DNA from: Mycobacterium basiliense
GTDB lineage: Bacteria > Actinomycetota > Actinomycetes > Mycobacteriales > Mycobacteriaceae
NCBI RefSeq assembly: GCF_900292015.1
Contig: NZ_LR130759.1
Coordinates: 2,604,001 to 2,668,000 of the forward strand
Direction: 5' to 3'
Length of the DNA: 64,000 nucleotides
Position numbers and translations under genes: made by a program. The notes under the pieces were generated by a model. That model did no database searches, was not told the DNA's origin, and saw only the letters and a program-made list of their open reading frames with translations. Shown piece after piece: positions 40,509 through 50,096 of this stretch (positions are counted from its first letter, which is position 1; every line of letters begins with the position of its first letter).

Positions 40509-41626
40509 TGTTGTCCTACTGCAGTAATGTCGTTGCTGCCGACAGCCTCTCAGCGCTGGAACACCGACTGGTGTCGCTGTTTTCCGCGGCGCGGGAGCTC
40601 GCCCATGTCGAGCAACTCGGCGTTGGGCTGTGGTTACCCGCCCGTACGATGGCCCAACTGGCGGAGGACCGTCCCGGGCGTCGTCGCCTGGCCCAGGTAC
40701 TCGCGGACAACGGGCTCGCCGTGGTCACCATGAACGCCTTTCCTTACGGCGACTTTCACGGCGATACGATAAAACACGCGGTTTATCAACCAAATTGGGC
40801 CGAGTCGACCCGATTGGCGTACACCCGCAACTGTGCGGAGGTGCTCAGCGATCTATTGCCCGAAGGGGAGTGTGGCTCCATCTCGACACTGCCGTTGGGC
40901 TGGAGCGCCCCATGGGACGACGAGTCGGACGCTTCATCGCGGCAGCACCTTCGCACGCTGAGCGATGAACTACAACGCATCGAAGCAGAGTCGGGACATC
41001 GGATCAGATTGGCCATCGAACCGGAGCCTGGCTGTGTAATCGGGTCCTGTCGCGACGCCATTGACTGGTTCGGCGGGGCGGGGGTGGATCCACAACACGT
41101 CGGCCTTTGTCTGGATATCTGCCATCTAGCGGTGATGCACGAGAACACCGCGGAGGTGCTGGCCGGGCTATCCAGCATTGGCTTCGACGTGGTCAAGATA
41201 CAGGCCTCCAACGCCATCCAGATCGACGACCTGGCCGATGGGAAAATTGCTGACGCATTTGCCGAATTCGCCAATTCCCCGTATCTGCATCAGGTTTTCG
41301 GCGTCGACGGTGACGGTCGCCAGTGGTTTCGGGACGACCTGTCTCTCGGCGACCGTTCAACACCGAAAACCGGTAGTGCACGTGTGCATTACCACGTACC
41401 CTTGCACATAAGTCCGCCCGCACCGCTGCGCAATACCGCACACATCCTTACCGAGACCATGGCCATGCTGCGCGAAGGGGTGTTGTCGGAGCCTGTCCAC
41501 ATCGAAATCGAGACGTACACCTGGGAAGTCCTTCCGTCCTCCTTGCGCATGGGAAGCCTGGCAGAAGACCTCGCGGCCGAAATCAGTTGGCTTGACGAGC
41601 TGATGTGTGTGCGGGACCCGGCGTGA
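40508..41626 (+). CDS. eboE: Metabolite traffic protein EboE (TIM barrel)
   Basis: A 372-aa protein beginning MLSYCSNVVAADSLSALE, the characteristic EboE opening (MLTYCTNVH-like). The body is a xylose-isomerase-like barrel with RLAIEPEPGCV, LCLDICHLAVMHENT and VVKIQASNAIQ, followed by the EboE C-terminal signature RVHYHVPLHI and HIEIETYTWEVLPSSLR. In Nostoc punctiforme the cluster is required for precursor export during scytonemin synthesis. ATG 40508 begins within the eboB stop; its own stop overlaps the eboF GTG as GTGA. Confidence 0.85.
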   Translation: MLSYCSNVVAADSLSALEHRLVSLFSAARELAHVEQLGVGLWLPARTMAQLAEDRPGRRRLAQVLADNGLAVVTMNAFPYGDFHGDTIKHAVYQPNWAESTRLAYTRNCAEVLSDLLPEGECGSISTLPLGWSAPWDDESDASSRQHLRTLSDELQRIEAESGHRIRLAIEPEPGCVIGSCRDAIDWFGGAGVDPQHVGLCLDICHLAVMHENTAEVLAGLSSIGFDVVKIQASNAIQIDDLADGKIADAFAEFANSPYLHQVFGVDGDGRQWFRDDLSLGDRSTPKTGSARVHYHVPLHISPPAPLRNTAHILTETMAMLREGVLSEPVHIEIETYTWEVLPSSLRMGSLAEDLAAEISWLDELMCVRDPA

Positions 41627-43008
41627 CCCAACGTGTGCTGCTAGTCAATGTGGTTGGCCTCACGCAACCCTTACTGCGGCATATGCCGAACCTGTCTGCG
41701 CTCGCCGCTCGGGGCGGGTTGCGAGCACTTTCCCCGGTGTTCCCGGCCGTCACCTGCTCGGTGCAGTCGTCGATGGTCACTGGGCTGATGCCCAACCGGC
41801 ACGGAATCGTCGGCAACGGCTGGTATTTTCGCGATCTGGGGGAAATACTGCTGTGGCGTCAAAGCAACAAGCTGGTGATGGGCGAAAAGGTCTGGGAGAC
41901 GGCGGCTGGTCGCTTCGAGGGATATCGCTCGGCGAACGTCGGCTGGTGGTATGCGATGAACGCCAGCAACGACGTGATCATCACGCCGCGGCCGGTGTAT
42001 CACCAAGACGGTCGCAAGTCGCCGGATTGCTACGTGGTGCCGCCGGAGCTGCATGATGTCTTGACCGAGAAGCTTGGCACGTTCCCGTTGTTCCAATACT
42101 GGGGTCCAACGGCTGACATCACGTCGTCGCGGTGGCTTGTCAACGCGTCCGTTGAAATCCTGCAACGTTATTCGCCAACCCTGTTGACCGCCTATGTTCC
42201 GCACCTGGACTACGATTTCCAGCGCTTCGGTCCGCATTCGCCGTTGGCCATAGCCGCCGCTGCGGAGGTCGACGCGGCGCTGGCCCCGCTGCTGAGTTAT
42301 GCCGATGAGCACGGCATGACGACCATCGTCGTTTCCGAATATGGGATCTCGCCGGCCGACAATCCAGTGGATATCAACCGATTGCTTCGGCGCGAAGGCT
42401 ACCTCCGTGTCTACACGCAGCAGGGCCGCGAGTACCTGGATCCGTGGACGTCACGTGCCTTCGCTGTCGCCGACCATCAAGCCGCCCATATTTACGTGCG
42501 CGACGAGGCCGATGTCGCCCGGGTGGCCAGTGCGGTCAGCGACCTGGACGGTGTGGATACGGTGCTGGATCGAAACGCACAGCAGGCGTTAGCCATTGAT
42601 CACCCCCGATCGGGTGAGTTGGTGGCGATTGCGGAACCCGCCGCGTGGTTCACCTATTATTACTGGCTCGACGACGGTCGGGCCCCGGAGTTCGCGCCGT
42701 GCGTGGACATTCACCGCAAGCCCGGCTACGACCCGGCCGAACTCTTGATGAACCCCGACGATCGGGCCGCCAAGGCTAAAGCGGCAGCGGCACTGGCCAC
42801 AAAGGCTCTCGGACTTCGCTACACGATGAACGTCGTCGCGCTCAACGGCGCCGCAGTTCGTGGCACACATGGGCGCCTACCCGACTCCGACGAGGAACGG
42901 CCGGTGGTCATTAGCTCCGCGGCGAATCTGCTCTCGCGCTCGTCGTCGCCCATGCCGGCCACGGTCGTGCGTGATCTTGTCCTGGACGCCCATAGATTGC
43001 AAACGTAA
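41623..43008 (+). CDS. eboF: Alkaline phosphatase/nucleotide pyrophosphatase-fold protein, EboF
   Basis: A 461-aa type I phosphodiesterase/nucleotide pyrophosphatase family protein. The nucleophile-threonine block is PVFPAVTCSVQSSMVTG, followed by PNRHGIVGNGWYF, HLDYDFQRFGPHSP and TTIVVSEYGISP. The last carries E where the metal-binding D is usual, so catalysis may be altered. The C-terminus has CVDIHRKPGYDPAELL and the RGTHGRLP segment. No signal peptide is present, so it is cytoplasmic unless exported otherwise. GTG at 41623 is used instead of 41605 because it overlaps the eboE stop. The P450 follows after 13 nt. Confidence 0.8.
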   Translation: MTQRVLLVNVVGLTQPLLRHMPNLSALAARGGLRALSPVFPAVTCSVQSSMVTGLMPNRHGIVGNGWYFRDLGEILLWRQSNKLVMGEKVWETAAGRFEGYRSANVGWWYAMNASNDVIITPRPVYHQDGRKSPDCYVVPPELHDVLTEKLGTFPLFQYWGPTADITSSRWLVNASVEILQRYSPTLLTAYVPHLDYDFQRFGPHSPLAIAAAAEVDAALAPLLSYADEHGMTTIVVSEYGISPADNPVDINRLLRREGYLRVYTQQGREYLDPWTSRAFAVADHQAAHIYVRDEADVARVASAVSDLDGVDTVLDRNAQQALAIDHPRSGELVAIAEPAAWFTYYYWLDDGRAPEFAPCVDIHRKPGYDPAELLMNPDDRAAKAKAAAALATKALGLRYTMNVVALNGAAVRGTHGRLPDSDEERPVVISSAANLLSRSSSPMPATVVRDLVLDAHRLQT

Positions 43009-43021
43009 GGTCTTTATTCCC

Positions 43022-44245
43022 ATGTGCCCAAGCGTGTTCGAAGCCGACCTGCCGCCTATCGCCTATGAGGACGCCCAAACGCCGGAAGAGGCCCACCGGA
43101 GGATGAGTGCGGCGCTGCAGCGCGCGCCGATCGCCATGGGACAGCGTGGTCCGGAGATTCTCAGCTATGAACTGGTTCGAAGTGTGTTGCGGGATAGCAG
43201 GTTCGGTGTGCCCAGGGGATTCTTTCTGGCCGCCCAGGGTGTTACGTCTGGGCGGTTGTGGGACCGGTTCGGCAAGAGCCTGCCCAGTCTGGAGGGGGCC
43301 GAACATCACCGGTTGCGTCGGTGTGTTTCGCCATCGTTTGGCCCCCGGTCGTTAGCACGGTTGGACACGATGATGACAGAGTTGATGTCCGGCCTGGTGG
43401 ATCCGCTGATCTCGGTGGGCAGGTGTGACGTCGTCGAGGACATCGCCCGGCGGTATCCAATCCCGGTCATCTGCGCCCTGATTGGTGCTCCGCTGCAGGA
43501 TTGGCGGCTGTTCTCGGGCTGGGCGGACGCCATCTTCATGCTCTTCACCTGGCGAGTTGCCGGCAATGAGGATGTCATCATGAAGGCCTATGACGAGCTT
43601 GATGCGTACATCGTCGATATGGTCGATCAGCGCGCTGTGAGTCCCGGGGATGACTTGATCTCCGAGTTGATCACGGTGGAGGAGGACGGCGATAGACTCA
43701 CCCGCGAGGAGCTGTGTGGGGTGGTTAGTGTGCTGCTGTCGGCCGGGACGGATACCACCCGAAATCAGCTGTCTGCGGCGGTGCAGGTGCTCTGCGATTA
43801 CCCCGAGCAATGGGCATTGTTGGCCGATCAGCCTCAGTTGATGCCGGCAGCGGTCGAGGAGCTGATGCGGCACACTCCGATAGCGTTGTCCACCATCCGA
43901 CAAGCCTACGAGGATGTGGAGCTGGGCGGGGTGGTCTTTCCGGCTGGAACCCTAGTTATCGTTAACACCGCCGCGGCAAATCGGGACCCTGACGTGTACG
44001 AGAACCCGAACCGCCTCGATGTCGCCCGGGACAATCCCGCCCCGATGTTGACCTTTGGATCCGGCTTGCATCTGTGCCTGGGTGCAAACCTGGCCAGAGC
44101 TGAACTCGTTGCGGCATTGCGGGTTATGACCCAGCGCATGCTCAATCCACGGCTTGCCGGTCCTGCACCGTGGAAGCCGTTCACGCCAATCACGGGGCCG
44201 CTGGCGCTACCGATCGACTTCGACATCGAAGCGGGGCAGCGCTAG
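43022..44245 (+). CDS. Cytochrome P450
   Basis: A 407-aa soluble bacterial P450. The I-helix oxygen-binding motif is AGTDTT (residues 241-246), ExxR is E280-R283, and the heme loop FGSGLHLCLG spans 345-354 with the proximal Cys352. ATG 43022 is 13 nt downstream of eboF, so it is most likely transcribed with the Ebo-like genes and oxidises the same metabolite. The longer frame reaching back into eboF is rejected. Its stop overlaps by 4 nt the stop of the convergent exporter. Substrate unknown. Confidence 0.9.
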   Translation: MCPSVFEADLPPIAYEDAQTPEEAHRRMSAALQRAPIAMGQRGPEILSYELVRSVLRDSRFGVPRGFFLAAQGVTSGRLWDRFGKSLPSLEGAEHHRLRRCVSPSFGPRSLARLDTMMTELMSGLVDPLISVGRCDVVEDIARRYPIPVICALIGAPLQDWRLFSGWADAIFMLFTWRVAGNEDVIMKAYDELDAYIVDMVDQRAVSPGDDLISELITVEEDGDRLTREELCGVVSVLLSAGTDTTRNQLSAAVQVLCDYPEQWALLADQPQLMPAAVEELMRHTPIALSTIRQAYEDVELGGVVFPAGTLVIVNTAAANRDPDVYENPNRLDVARDNPAPMLTFGSGLHLCLGANLARAELVAALRVMTQRMLNPRLAGPAPWKPFTPITGPLALPIDFDIEAGQR

Positions 44246-45801
44246 TTGGGCTGCCGGGCATCGTGGGCGGCGGGTGTTGTTGGAAGAAACGCTATCGGAA
44301 CAAATGTCAACGCCACCAATGCGACGGCGACGACGAAAACCACGGTGTAGGCGTGCGAGAGGTCGTCCATCAGGTTGATCGGAAAGTCCGGGGCCCGGGC
44401 CGGCGCGGGCAGCGTCAGTGGGTCAATCGGCACGCCGCGGCGGGCGGCTTCCTCGCGTAGGCCGTCGATCTGGCGTGCGATGGGAATGTTTGCGCTGCGG
44501 TTGAACTGGCTGGTCAATATGACCGACATCAGAGCCGTTCCGATAGATGCCGCCACTTGTTGATTGACATTGACTAGTGTCGACCCTCGCGCAATCTGAT
44601 GCGGCGCCAAGGTCTGTACTGCCACCGCAGAAAGCGGCATCATTGTGGCGCCCATGCCCAAACCCATGATGGCCAGTCCGATCACCAGGGTTGGCAGGTA
44701 GTCGGCCCGCAGCGCGACCCCGAAGGCGAAAACGCCCATGCCCAAGGCGATGAGTGTAACGCCGACCATCAAGACCCGTCCGACTCCGCGCTTGTCCATC
44801 AGCGCGCCGGCAATGGGCATCGTGACCATGGCTCCGATTCCGCGGGGTACCAGGCTCATCCCGGCCTGTAAAGGCCTCTGGTGCAGCAATTCCTGGAAGA
44901 AGCTGGGAAACAGCAACCCGGCGCCGAAGAAGGAAGTTGCGAAGAGAAACATTGCCGCGTTGGCCAGGGTGACGGTGCGGTTTTCGAACAGGCGCAGGTC
45001 GATTAGCGGGTGGTCCGCTCGGTAGAGCGCATGGAGGACGAAGGCGATGATCAACGCCAGACCGGCGGTGGCCGGTATCCATACGTGGTGATCGGCGACG
45101 GTGCCGCGGCCGGGTAGCGCCGAGACCCCGTAGAGGAACGCCGCCAGCCCGGGTGATAGCAGCAGCATGCCGACCACATCGAAGGTTTCCGACGGTGTCG
45201 GCTCGTCGTGGGGGAGCACGATCGCGGCCAGTACTACGGTGGTCAGGCCGATCGGCACGTTGATCCAGAAGATCCACTGCCAGCTGAAGCTATCGATCAG
45301 CCAGCCGCCCAGGACCGGGCCGAAGACCGGGCCCAGGAGCATCGGAACGCCCAGGATAGCCAGGACTCGGCCGAGTCGCTGGGGACCCGCCTCCCGGGTC
45401 AAGATGGTCAGCACCAGCGGCATGAGCATGCCGCCCCCGAGGCCCTGAACGACCCGGAATGCGATGAGCACAGCGATGTTTGGTGCCATCGCACACAGCA
45501 GCGAGCCGAACGTGAAAGAAAGCAAGGAGCCGATGAACGGACGCTTGGTGCCAAACCGGTCGGCCGCCCAACCCGCCAACGGGATCACAGCGGCCAGGGC
45601 CAGTGTGTAGCCGGTCATGGTCCACGCCACGATGGCCTGCGTGGAATGGAAGGTGGCGACGAAGGTGCGCTGTGCAACGGTGACGACCGTCGTGTCCACG
45701 ATCGCCATCATCGAGCCCAGCACGCATACGCCGGCGATCCGCAGCAGTCTCGCGTCGATTCGTTGGGCGTCGCCGCGTGGGTCTGCGTCCGTGCCGTCCA
45801 T
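44242..45801 (-). CDS. MFS drug-efflux transporter, DHA2 (EmrB/QacA) type
   Basis: A 519-aa 14-helix exporter. It has the DHA2 signatures: motif A-like GWAADRFGTKRPFIG, motif C-like LGVPMLLGPVFGPVLGGWLID, and FWINVPIGL. ATG 45801 (MDGTDADPRGD) is preceded by GAGGAG; the longer frame to 45846 lacks this. It converges on the P450 gene with overlapping stops, a compact arrangement that suggests the two arrived or evolved together. It may export the product of the Ebo/P450 operon, but multidrug efflux is the default call. Confidence 0.87.
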   Translation of the reverse strand: MDGTDADPRGDAQRIDARLLRIAGVCVLGSMMAIVDTTVVTVAQRTFVATFHSTQAIVAWTMTGYTLALAAVIPLAGWAADRFGTKRPFIGSLLSFTFGSLLCAMAPNIAVLIAFRVVQGLGGGMLMPLVLTILTREAGPQRLGRVLAILGVPMLLGPVFGPVLGGWLIDSFSWQWIFWINVPIGLTTVVLAAIVLPHDEPTPSETFDVVGMLLLSPGLAAFLYGVSALPGRGTVADHHVWIPATAGLALIIAFVLHALYRADHPLIDLRLFENRTVTLANAAMFLFATSFFGAGLLFPSFFQELLHQRPLQAGMSLVPRGIGAMVTMPIAGALMDKRGVGRVLMVGVTLIALGMGVFAFGVALRADYLPTLVIGLAIMGLGMGATMMPLSAVAVQTLAPHQIARGSTLVNVNQQVAASIGTALMSVILTSQFNRSANIPIARQIDGLREEAARRGVPIDPLTLPAPARAPDFPINLMDDLSHAYTVVFVVAVALVALTFVPIAFLPTTPAAHDARQPN

Positions 45802-45901
45802 GGCGTCAGCTCCTCGCAACAGGCCTCTGCCGGGAAAGCATGTCACACCGCTACCTTTGGGGCGGCCGGTCCGGTAGGCAACCGGCCCAGGGCGTTCGCT
45901 A

Positions 45902-47068
45902 TCAGCCCGCGAAGGGGGGGCGTGACATCACGGTGACCCGGAATCCGTACTTGGGACCCGCACCGGCCGCGCCCGTACCCGCGCCGGCGAGCGGCATGCC
46001 GCCCAACAGGCTTCCGGGCGCAGCGGCCTCGGGTGGATTGACGATGTCGCTGGCCAGGGGTAGGGCGGACTTCGCGGCAGGGGCGAGACTCGCGCCGGCA
46101 TCGGCCCAGGTGGGCGGCACCGACAACTTACTCAGCGAGGCTGCGTTGCCCATCCCGGCTGATACCGAACCGGCACCGCCTAGCGCGGGCAGGGCGGCGG
46201 CGACACCTGGTGCTCCGGCCGCGGCATCGGCGGCGACGTTGGGACCGATCCACCCCAGCGCCCGCCATGACGTGATGAGGCTGTTTCCGATACCAATGCC
46301 GAAATACGGCAGACCGACCGTGTTGTAGAAAAGCTGCGAGATCGGCAAGTACCAATTCACCAGCCAGTCCAGCCATTCCGGAGCCGATCCCGCGGAGCTC
46401 AACAACGAGGAGAACGGAGATGTCAGATTCGACAATGTGTTCGGCAGTTCAGAAATCAGCCCCGATAGGGTGCTCTGTGCCGCGCCCGCGGCGGTGGCAG
46501 CGGCGCTCTTGGTGGCGGCGGTTTGCAGCGCCGTCGCGGCGGGATTGGCGGTTTCCGGCGGCGGGTTGAATGGAGTCAATTGCGCGGCACTCGCCGAGGA
46601 CCCCGCATAGCTGTACATCGCCCGCGCGTCTTGTGCCCACATCTCGGCGTATTGCGCTTCCAGGGAGGCGATTGCCGCGGTGTATTGGCCGTAAATGTTC
46701 TTTGCCATCAGGGAGGTCAGCTCAACTCGATTGGCCGCGATGAGCGGCGGGGGAACCACACCCGCGACGGCGGTTTCGAATGCAGCGATCGCGGCCTCGG
46801 CCTGTTTGGCCGCCATCTCAGCGTTAGCGGCCGTGGTGCGCATCCACACCACATATGGGGTGACCGCTTCCATCATCAACATCGACGCGGGGCCAAACCA
46901 CTCTTCGCCCTGCAGCGTCTTGAGTACTCGCTCGTAGCCCTCCGCGGTGAGCGTCAGCTCAGCGGCCAACTGGTTCCAGGCCGAAGCGGCACCTACCAAC
47001 GGCGCCGAACCCGGCCCGGAATACATGCGGCCAGAGTTGATCTCCGGCGGCAACGCCCCAAAATCCAT
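45902..47068 (-). CDS. PPE family protein, SVP subgroup (PPE22-like)
   Basis: A 388-aa PPE protein. The N-terminal PPE domain ([21 protein letters not shown]) covers about 180 residues and includes the helical WFGPAS and [17 protein letters not shown] segments. The C-terminal part has the SVP motif ([10 protein letters not shown]) and ends MSRPPFAG, the usual end of PPE-SVP proteins. Such proteins are exported by ESX-5. No PE partner gene is adjacent. It matches PPE22 of M. tuberculosis in size and place, just after the accessory block and the MFS gene. Confidence 0.92.
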   Translation of the reverse strand: MDFGALPPEINSGRMYSGPGSAPLVGAASAWNQLAAELTLTAEGYERVLKTLQGEEWFGPASMLMMEAVTPYVVWMRTTAANAEMAAKQAEAAIAAFETAVAGVVPPPLIAANRVELTSLMAKNIYGQYTAAIASLEAQYAEMWAQDARAMYSYAGSSASAAQLTPFNPPPETANPAATALQTAATKSAAATAAGAAQSTLSGLISELPNTLSNLTSPFSSLLSSAGSAPEWLDWLVNWYLPISQLFYNTVGLPYFGIGIGNSLITSWRALGWIGPNVAADAAAGAPGVAAALPALGGAGSVSAGMGNAASLSKLSVPPTWADAGASLAPAAKSALPLASDIVNPPEAAAPGSLLGGMPLAGAGTGAAGAGPKYGFRVTVMSRPPFAG

Positions 47069-47070
47069 TG

Positions 47071-47190
47071 CTACGAACTCCTTGTCTGGTCATGGGCTGC
47101 GGCCTTGGCTTCGGCCACCGATGACAACTCGAATTGCATTGCTGCTGGCACCATGTCGCTTCCTATGAACTCCTGAAGCGTTGTAAACAT
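47071..47190 (-). CDS. Possible short ORF before the PPE22-like gene
   Basis: A 39-codon frame opening [14 protein letters not shown] and ending HDQTRSS, whose stop sits immediately before the PPE ATG. It resembles no PE or Esx protein I recognise. The placement would allow translational coupling with the PPE gene, but the ribosome binding site is poor and the open frame continues upstream to 47403, so it may be only leader sequence. Confidence 0.22.
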   Translation of the reverse strand: MFTTLQEFIGSDMVPAAMQFELSSVAEAKAAAHDQTRSS

Positions 47191-47332
47191 CCCAATATTG
47201 TTGAGCCCAAGGCGAATCCAACTTTTTTGATGCAGCGTTTCAAGTGGTGTCGGACTGTTCATCGCTGGACCTGTCGTTCGGGGACGTCGTACGCACCCGC
47301 TGTTTTGCCTTCCTGTTGTGTTCATCAATGCG

Positions 47333-48517
47333 CTATCCCGCACTCGGTGGACGACATACCACTCGGTGTCGTACCCCGTATCGGCGTCCGAAGTTGCGGC
47401 CATGCTGGCCTTGCGCCCGCATAGGCATGCCTTGAAGTAGCCCGGACAGTCCCGCCGTCTCGGCGTTTGTTTGGGGAAGTGACAACGCCACGGTCCGCGC
47501 CTGGGACACTGCGGCCTGAGCGGACCACGCCGGTGGCACCGACATCGGCCCGATCGCCGAGGCCAGACCGGCGCTGGCCACCACCGGGGGACCCGCGCCC
47601 AACGGTGCTAGGGCCGACAGTGCGGCGGCCCCGGCCGGGCCGGCAACCGCATCGGCCGCTGCCACCGCAGGAGCAAACAGCATCGCGCCGACCACCTGCA
47701 GCGCGTTAAGAGTTAATCCGCCGCCGTCGTAGATGAACCCCTCCGTCGTCGCCAGGGCGCTCAAAATCTCGATCCAATACTTTTGCGCGTCACCCGATGC
47801 CCCCAGCGCGAACTGCTGTCCGAGCTGGCTGGCCAGCGAATAGGACGACGCCAGCCGCGCGGCAGCTTCGGACAGCACCGTCGCGGGTTTGCTCGCCGCG
47901 GCGGCGGCCTGCCGGGCGATGCCGCCTGGGGCCGTGGTGTGGGGCGGCGTTGTGAACGGGGTTAGCGTCGAAGCTGCTGCCGCGGAGCCAGCGTATTCGT
48001 ACATAGCGGCGGCGTCCTGGGCCCACATCTCGGCGTACTGGGCCTCGGTGGCGGCGATCGCTGCGGAATTCTGGCCGAACCAGTTGGTCGCGACAAGCGC
48101 GAGCAACAGGGCCCGGTTGCTCGCGATCACCGATGGGGGCACCGTCATGGCAAACGCCATTTCGTACGCCGCCGCAGCCGCCCTGGCCTGCATCCCCGCT
48201 TGTTCGGCCAGTGTCGCGGTGGTGCTGAGCCAGCCGACGAACGGCAATGCCGCGGCGACCATCGCGTCCGCCGCCGGCCCGAACCAGCACATGGTGGGCA
48301 GCTCTGAGATCACCAAGCCGTAGCCAGCCGCCGTCGAATACAGTTCCGCGGCCAAGCTGTCCCAGGCTCCCGCAGCTGCGAGCAGTGATGCCGACCCTGG
48401 GCCGCAATACATTCGACCTGAATTGATTTCGGGAGGTAGTGCTCCATAGTCCGATGGGGGGGTCGGGACGCTGTCACTGAGCGCAATGACAGCTGCGCCC
48501 ATTACGGGCGCCGGCAA
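47333..48517 (-). CDS. PPE family protein, SVP subgroup (PPE23-like)
   Basis: A 394-aa PPE protein with a short leader before the PPE core ([20 protein letters not shown]), the WFGPAADAM and [18 protein letters not shown] helices, the SVP motif ([10 protein letters not shown]) and the usual terminus CRPPSAG. ATGs at 48517 and 48502 are both possible; neither changes the domain. It is the second of two tandem PPE-SVP genes. The 142-bp spacer to the first and a 600-bp empty region behind suggest its own promoter. Confidence 0.9.
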   Translation of the reverse strand: MPAPVMGAAVIALSDSVPTPPSDYGALPPEINSGRMYCGPGSASLLAAAGAWDSLAAELYSTAAGYGLVISELPTMCWFGPAADAMVAAALPFVGWLSTTATLAEQAGMQARAAAAAYEMAFAMTVPPSVIASNRALLLALVATNWFGQNSAAIAATEAQYAEMWAQDAAAMYEYAGSAAAASTLTPFTTPPHTTAPGGIARQAAAAASKPATVLSEAAARLASSYSLASQLGQQFALGASGDAQKYWIEILSALATTEGFIYDGGGLTLNALQVVGAMLFAPAVAAADAVAGPAGAAALSALAPLGAGPPVVASAGLASAIGPMSVPPAWSAQAAVSQARTVALSLPQTNAETAGLSGLLQGMPMRAQGQHGRNFGRRYGVRHRVVCRPPSAG

Positions 48518-49139
48518 CGTACGCCGGAATTCGGCAACGTTAGATCGAGTGTCATTGGGGACCGCCTAGCGATTGGGCTGATGCTCGGGCGCGACGCCTT
48601 CGTCGGTAAGTAATTAATCGAGGTAACAGTGTCCTAGCGCATTAGTTTTTACCGTCGATATGGGTTGAGAAACAACCATTCTATGTTAAATCCACGTTAA
48701 TTCCGCAGGCCAAGATATCTTTTGTCCACCGAATGACAACCGCCTGTCCCCCAATTGGGGGACAGGTCGTCATACGCTTGACCTACCTGCAGTTTGACCA
48801 TGTGCGCCTTGGCGTTTCAGCGCAACTGGCATGGGAATCGTTTCACAGAGTGGCCTTGCTGAGGGGGCCGATCCCAATTACTTGGCTAATTTCCAACGCG
48901 TCTTGTAAAAAATTCGAATTTGCAATTCCTATACCGATCGGTCGGGCCGATTTGGACGCCGTGTTGAAATCTGTTGCGGCGTTGTGCCGGCCGGATTTCA
49001 GGCCCTGGAGATCAGGCTTGGCCGTGACGGGCCCGCGCTACGGTGTCCCGGCAGCGAGGCCGCGCGAGCCGCAGCCGTTCGGCATCGCCCGGCCATCCGG
49101 AATCCGGGTCCGAGGGACGCAATCACAAGGCGGTGATGA
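48518..49139. other. 622-bp intergenic region with palindrome
   Basis: This AT-rich spacer separates the divergent PPE23-like and parA genes. In M. tuberculosis a membrane transporter gene (Rv1707) lies here; no trace of it is visible. The only structured element I found is the 24-bp palindrome at 48743-48766. Open frames in the region lack family resemblance. Confidence 0.55.
48743..48766. promoter_or_regulatory. 24-bp perfect palindrome, candidate operator
   Basis: CCTGTCCCCCAA and its exact reverse complement meet with no spacer. The core TGTCCCCCAAT...GGGGGACA is shared with the palindrome at 17295-17316 by the peptide array, 31 kb away. It lies between divergent genes, about 225 bp upstream of the PPE23-like start and 375 bp before parA. 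The likely reading is a binding site for a dimeric regulator; an RNA hairpin is also possible. Confidence 0.5.
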
Positions 49140-50096
49140 TTGCCCGCGGGTCTCCCTGCGCAGGCGGATGCAGCCGTTAGACTTTCCTGCAATGTCCACC
49201 CTGACGTGCGTTACGACGCCCCGCGACCGGGTATGAACCACCACCCCGACAGTGGCGTTGAGGTCGGCCTGACCGGAAGGCCGCCGCGGGCGATCCCTGA
49301 ACCCACGCCGCGCAGCTCGCATGGCCCGGCCAAGGTCGTCGCGATGTGCAACCAGAAGGGTGGCGTCGGCAAAACCACGTCGACAATCAACCTCGGTGCC
49401 GCCCTAGCCGAGTATGACCGGCGGGTGCTGCTGGTGGACATGGATCCTCAGGGCGCGCTGTCCGCTGGCTTGGGCGTGCCGCACTACGAGCTGGAAAAGA
49501 CGATCCACAACGTGCTGGTGGAGCCTCGGGTGTCGATCGACGACGTATTGATCCACACCCGGATGAAAAACATGGATCTGGTGCCCAGCAACATCGACCT
49601 GTCGGCGGCGGAGATTCAGCTGGTCAATGAGGTGGGTCGGGAACAGACTTTGGGTCGGGCGCTATACCCACTGCTGGACCGCTATGACTATGTGCTGATC
49701 GATTGTCAGCCGTCGTTGGGCCTGCTCACCGTCAATGGGCTGGCCTGCGCGGATGGTGTGGTCATCCCGACCGAATGCGAGTTCTTTTCGCTGCGTGGTC
49801 TGGCATTGCTGACCGACACCGTCGACAAGGTGCGCGACCGGCTGAACCCCAAGCTGGATATCAGCGGGATTTTGCTCACCCGCTACGACCCGCGCACGGT
49901 CAACTCCCGAGAGGTGATGGCCCGTGTCGTGGAGCGGTTCGGTGACCTAGTGTTCGATACCGTGATCACCCGCACGGTTCGCTTCCCGGAAACCAGTGTC
50001 GCCGGCGAACCCATCACCACCTGGGCCCCGAAGTCCAGCGGTGCCATCGCTTACCGGGCGTTGGCTCGCGAGTTCATCGACCGATTCGGCGTGTGA
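49140..50096 (+). CDS. ParA-family ATPase upstream of scpAB (Rv1708-like)
   Basis: A 318-aa deviant-Walker ATPase. The motif is KGGVGKTTSTINLGAAL (about residue 73), followed by VLLVDMDPQGALSAGLG and YVLIDCQPSLGLLTVNGL. It resembles the M. tuberculosis protein annotated as an initiation inhibitor or second ParA, distinct from the main parAB pair. TTG 49140 gives the same length as that protein; ATG 49232 lies in another frame. It leads an overlapping operon with scpA, scpB, rluB, cmk and der, pointing to a role in chromosome organisation. Confidence 0.88.
   Translation: MPAGLPAQADAAVRLSCNVHPDVRYDAPRPGMNHHPDSGVEVGLTGRPPRAIPEPTPRSSHGPAKVVAMCNQKGGVGKTTSTINLGAALAEYDRRVLLVDMDPQGALSAGLGVPHYELEKTIHNVLVEPRVSIDDVLIHTRMKNMDLVPSNIDLSAAEIQLVNEVGREQTLGRALYPLLDRYDYVLIDCQPSLGLLTVNGLACADGVVIPTECEFFSLRGLALLTDTVDKVRDRLNPKLDISGILLTRYDPRTVNSREVMARVVERFGDLVFDTVITRTVRFPETSVAGEPITTWAPKSSGAIAYRALAREFIDRFGV

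Noticed and set aside
48733-49236. 167-codon frame over the PPE-parA spacer
   Set aside because: No recognisable domain, it includes the palindrome and overlaps the parA-like gene start in another frame.
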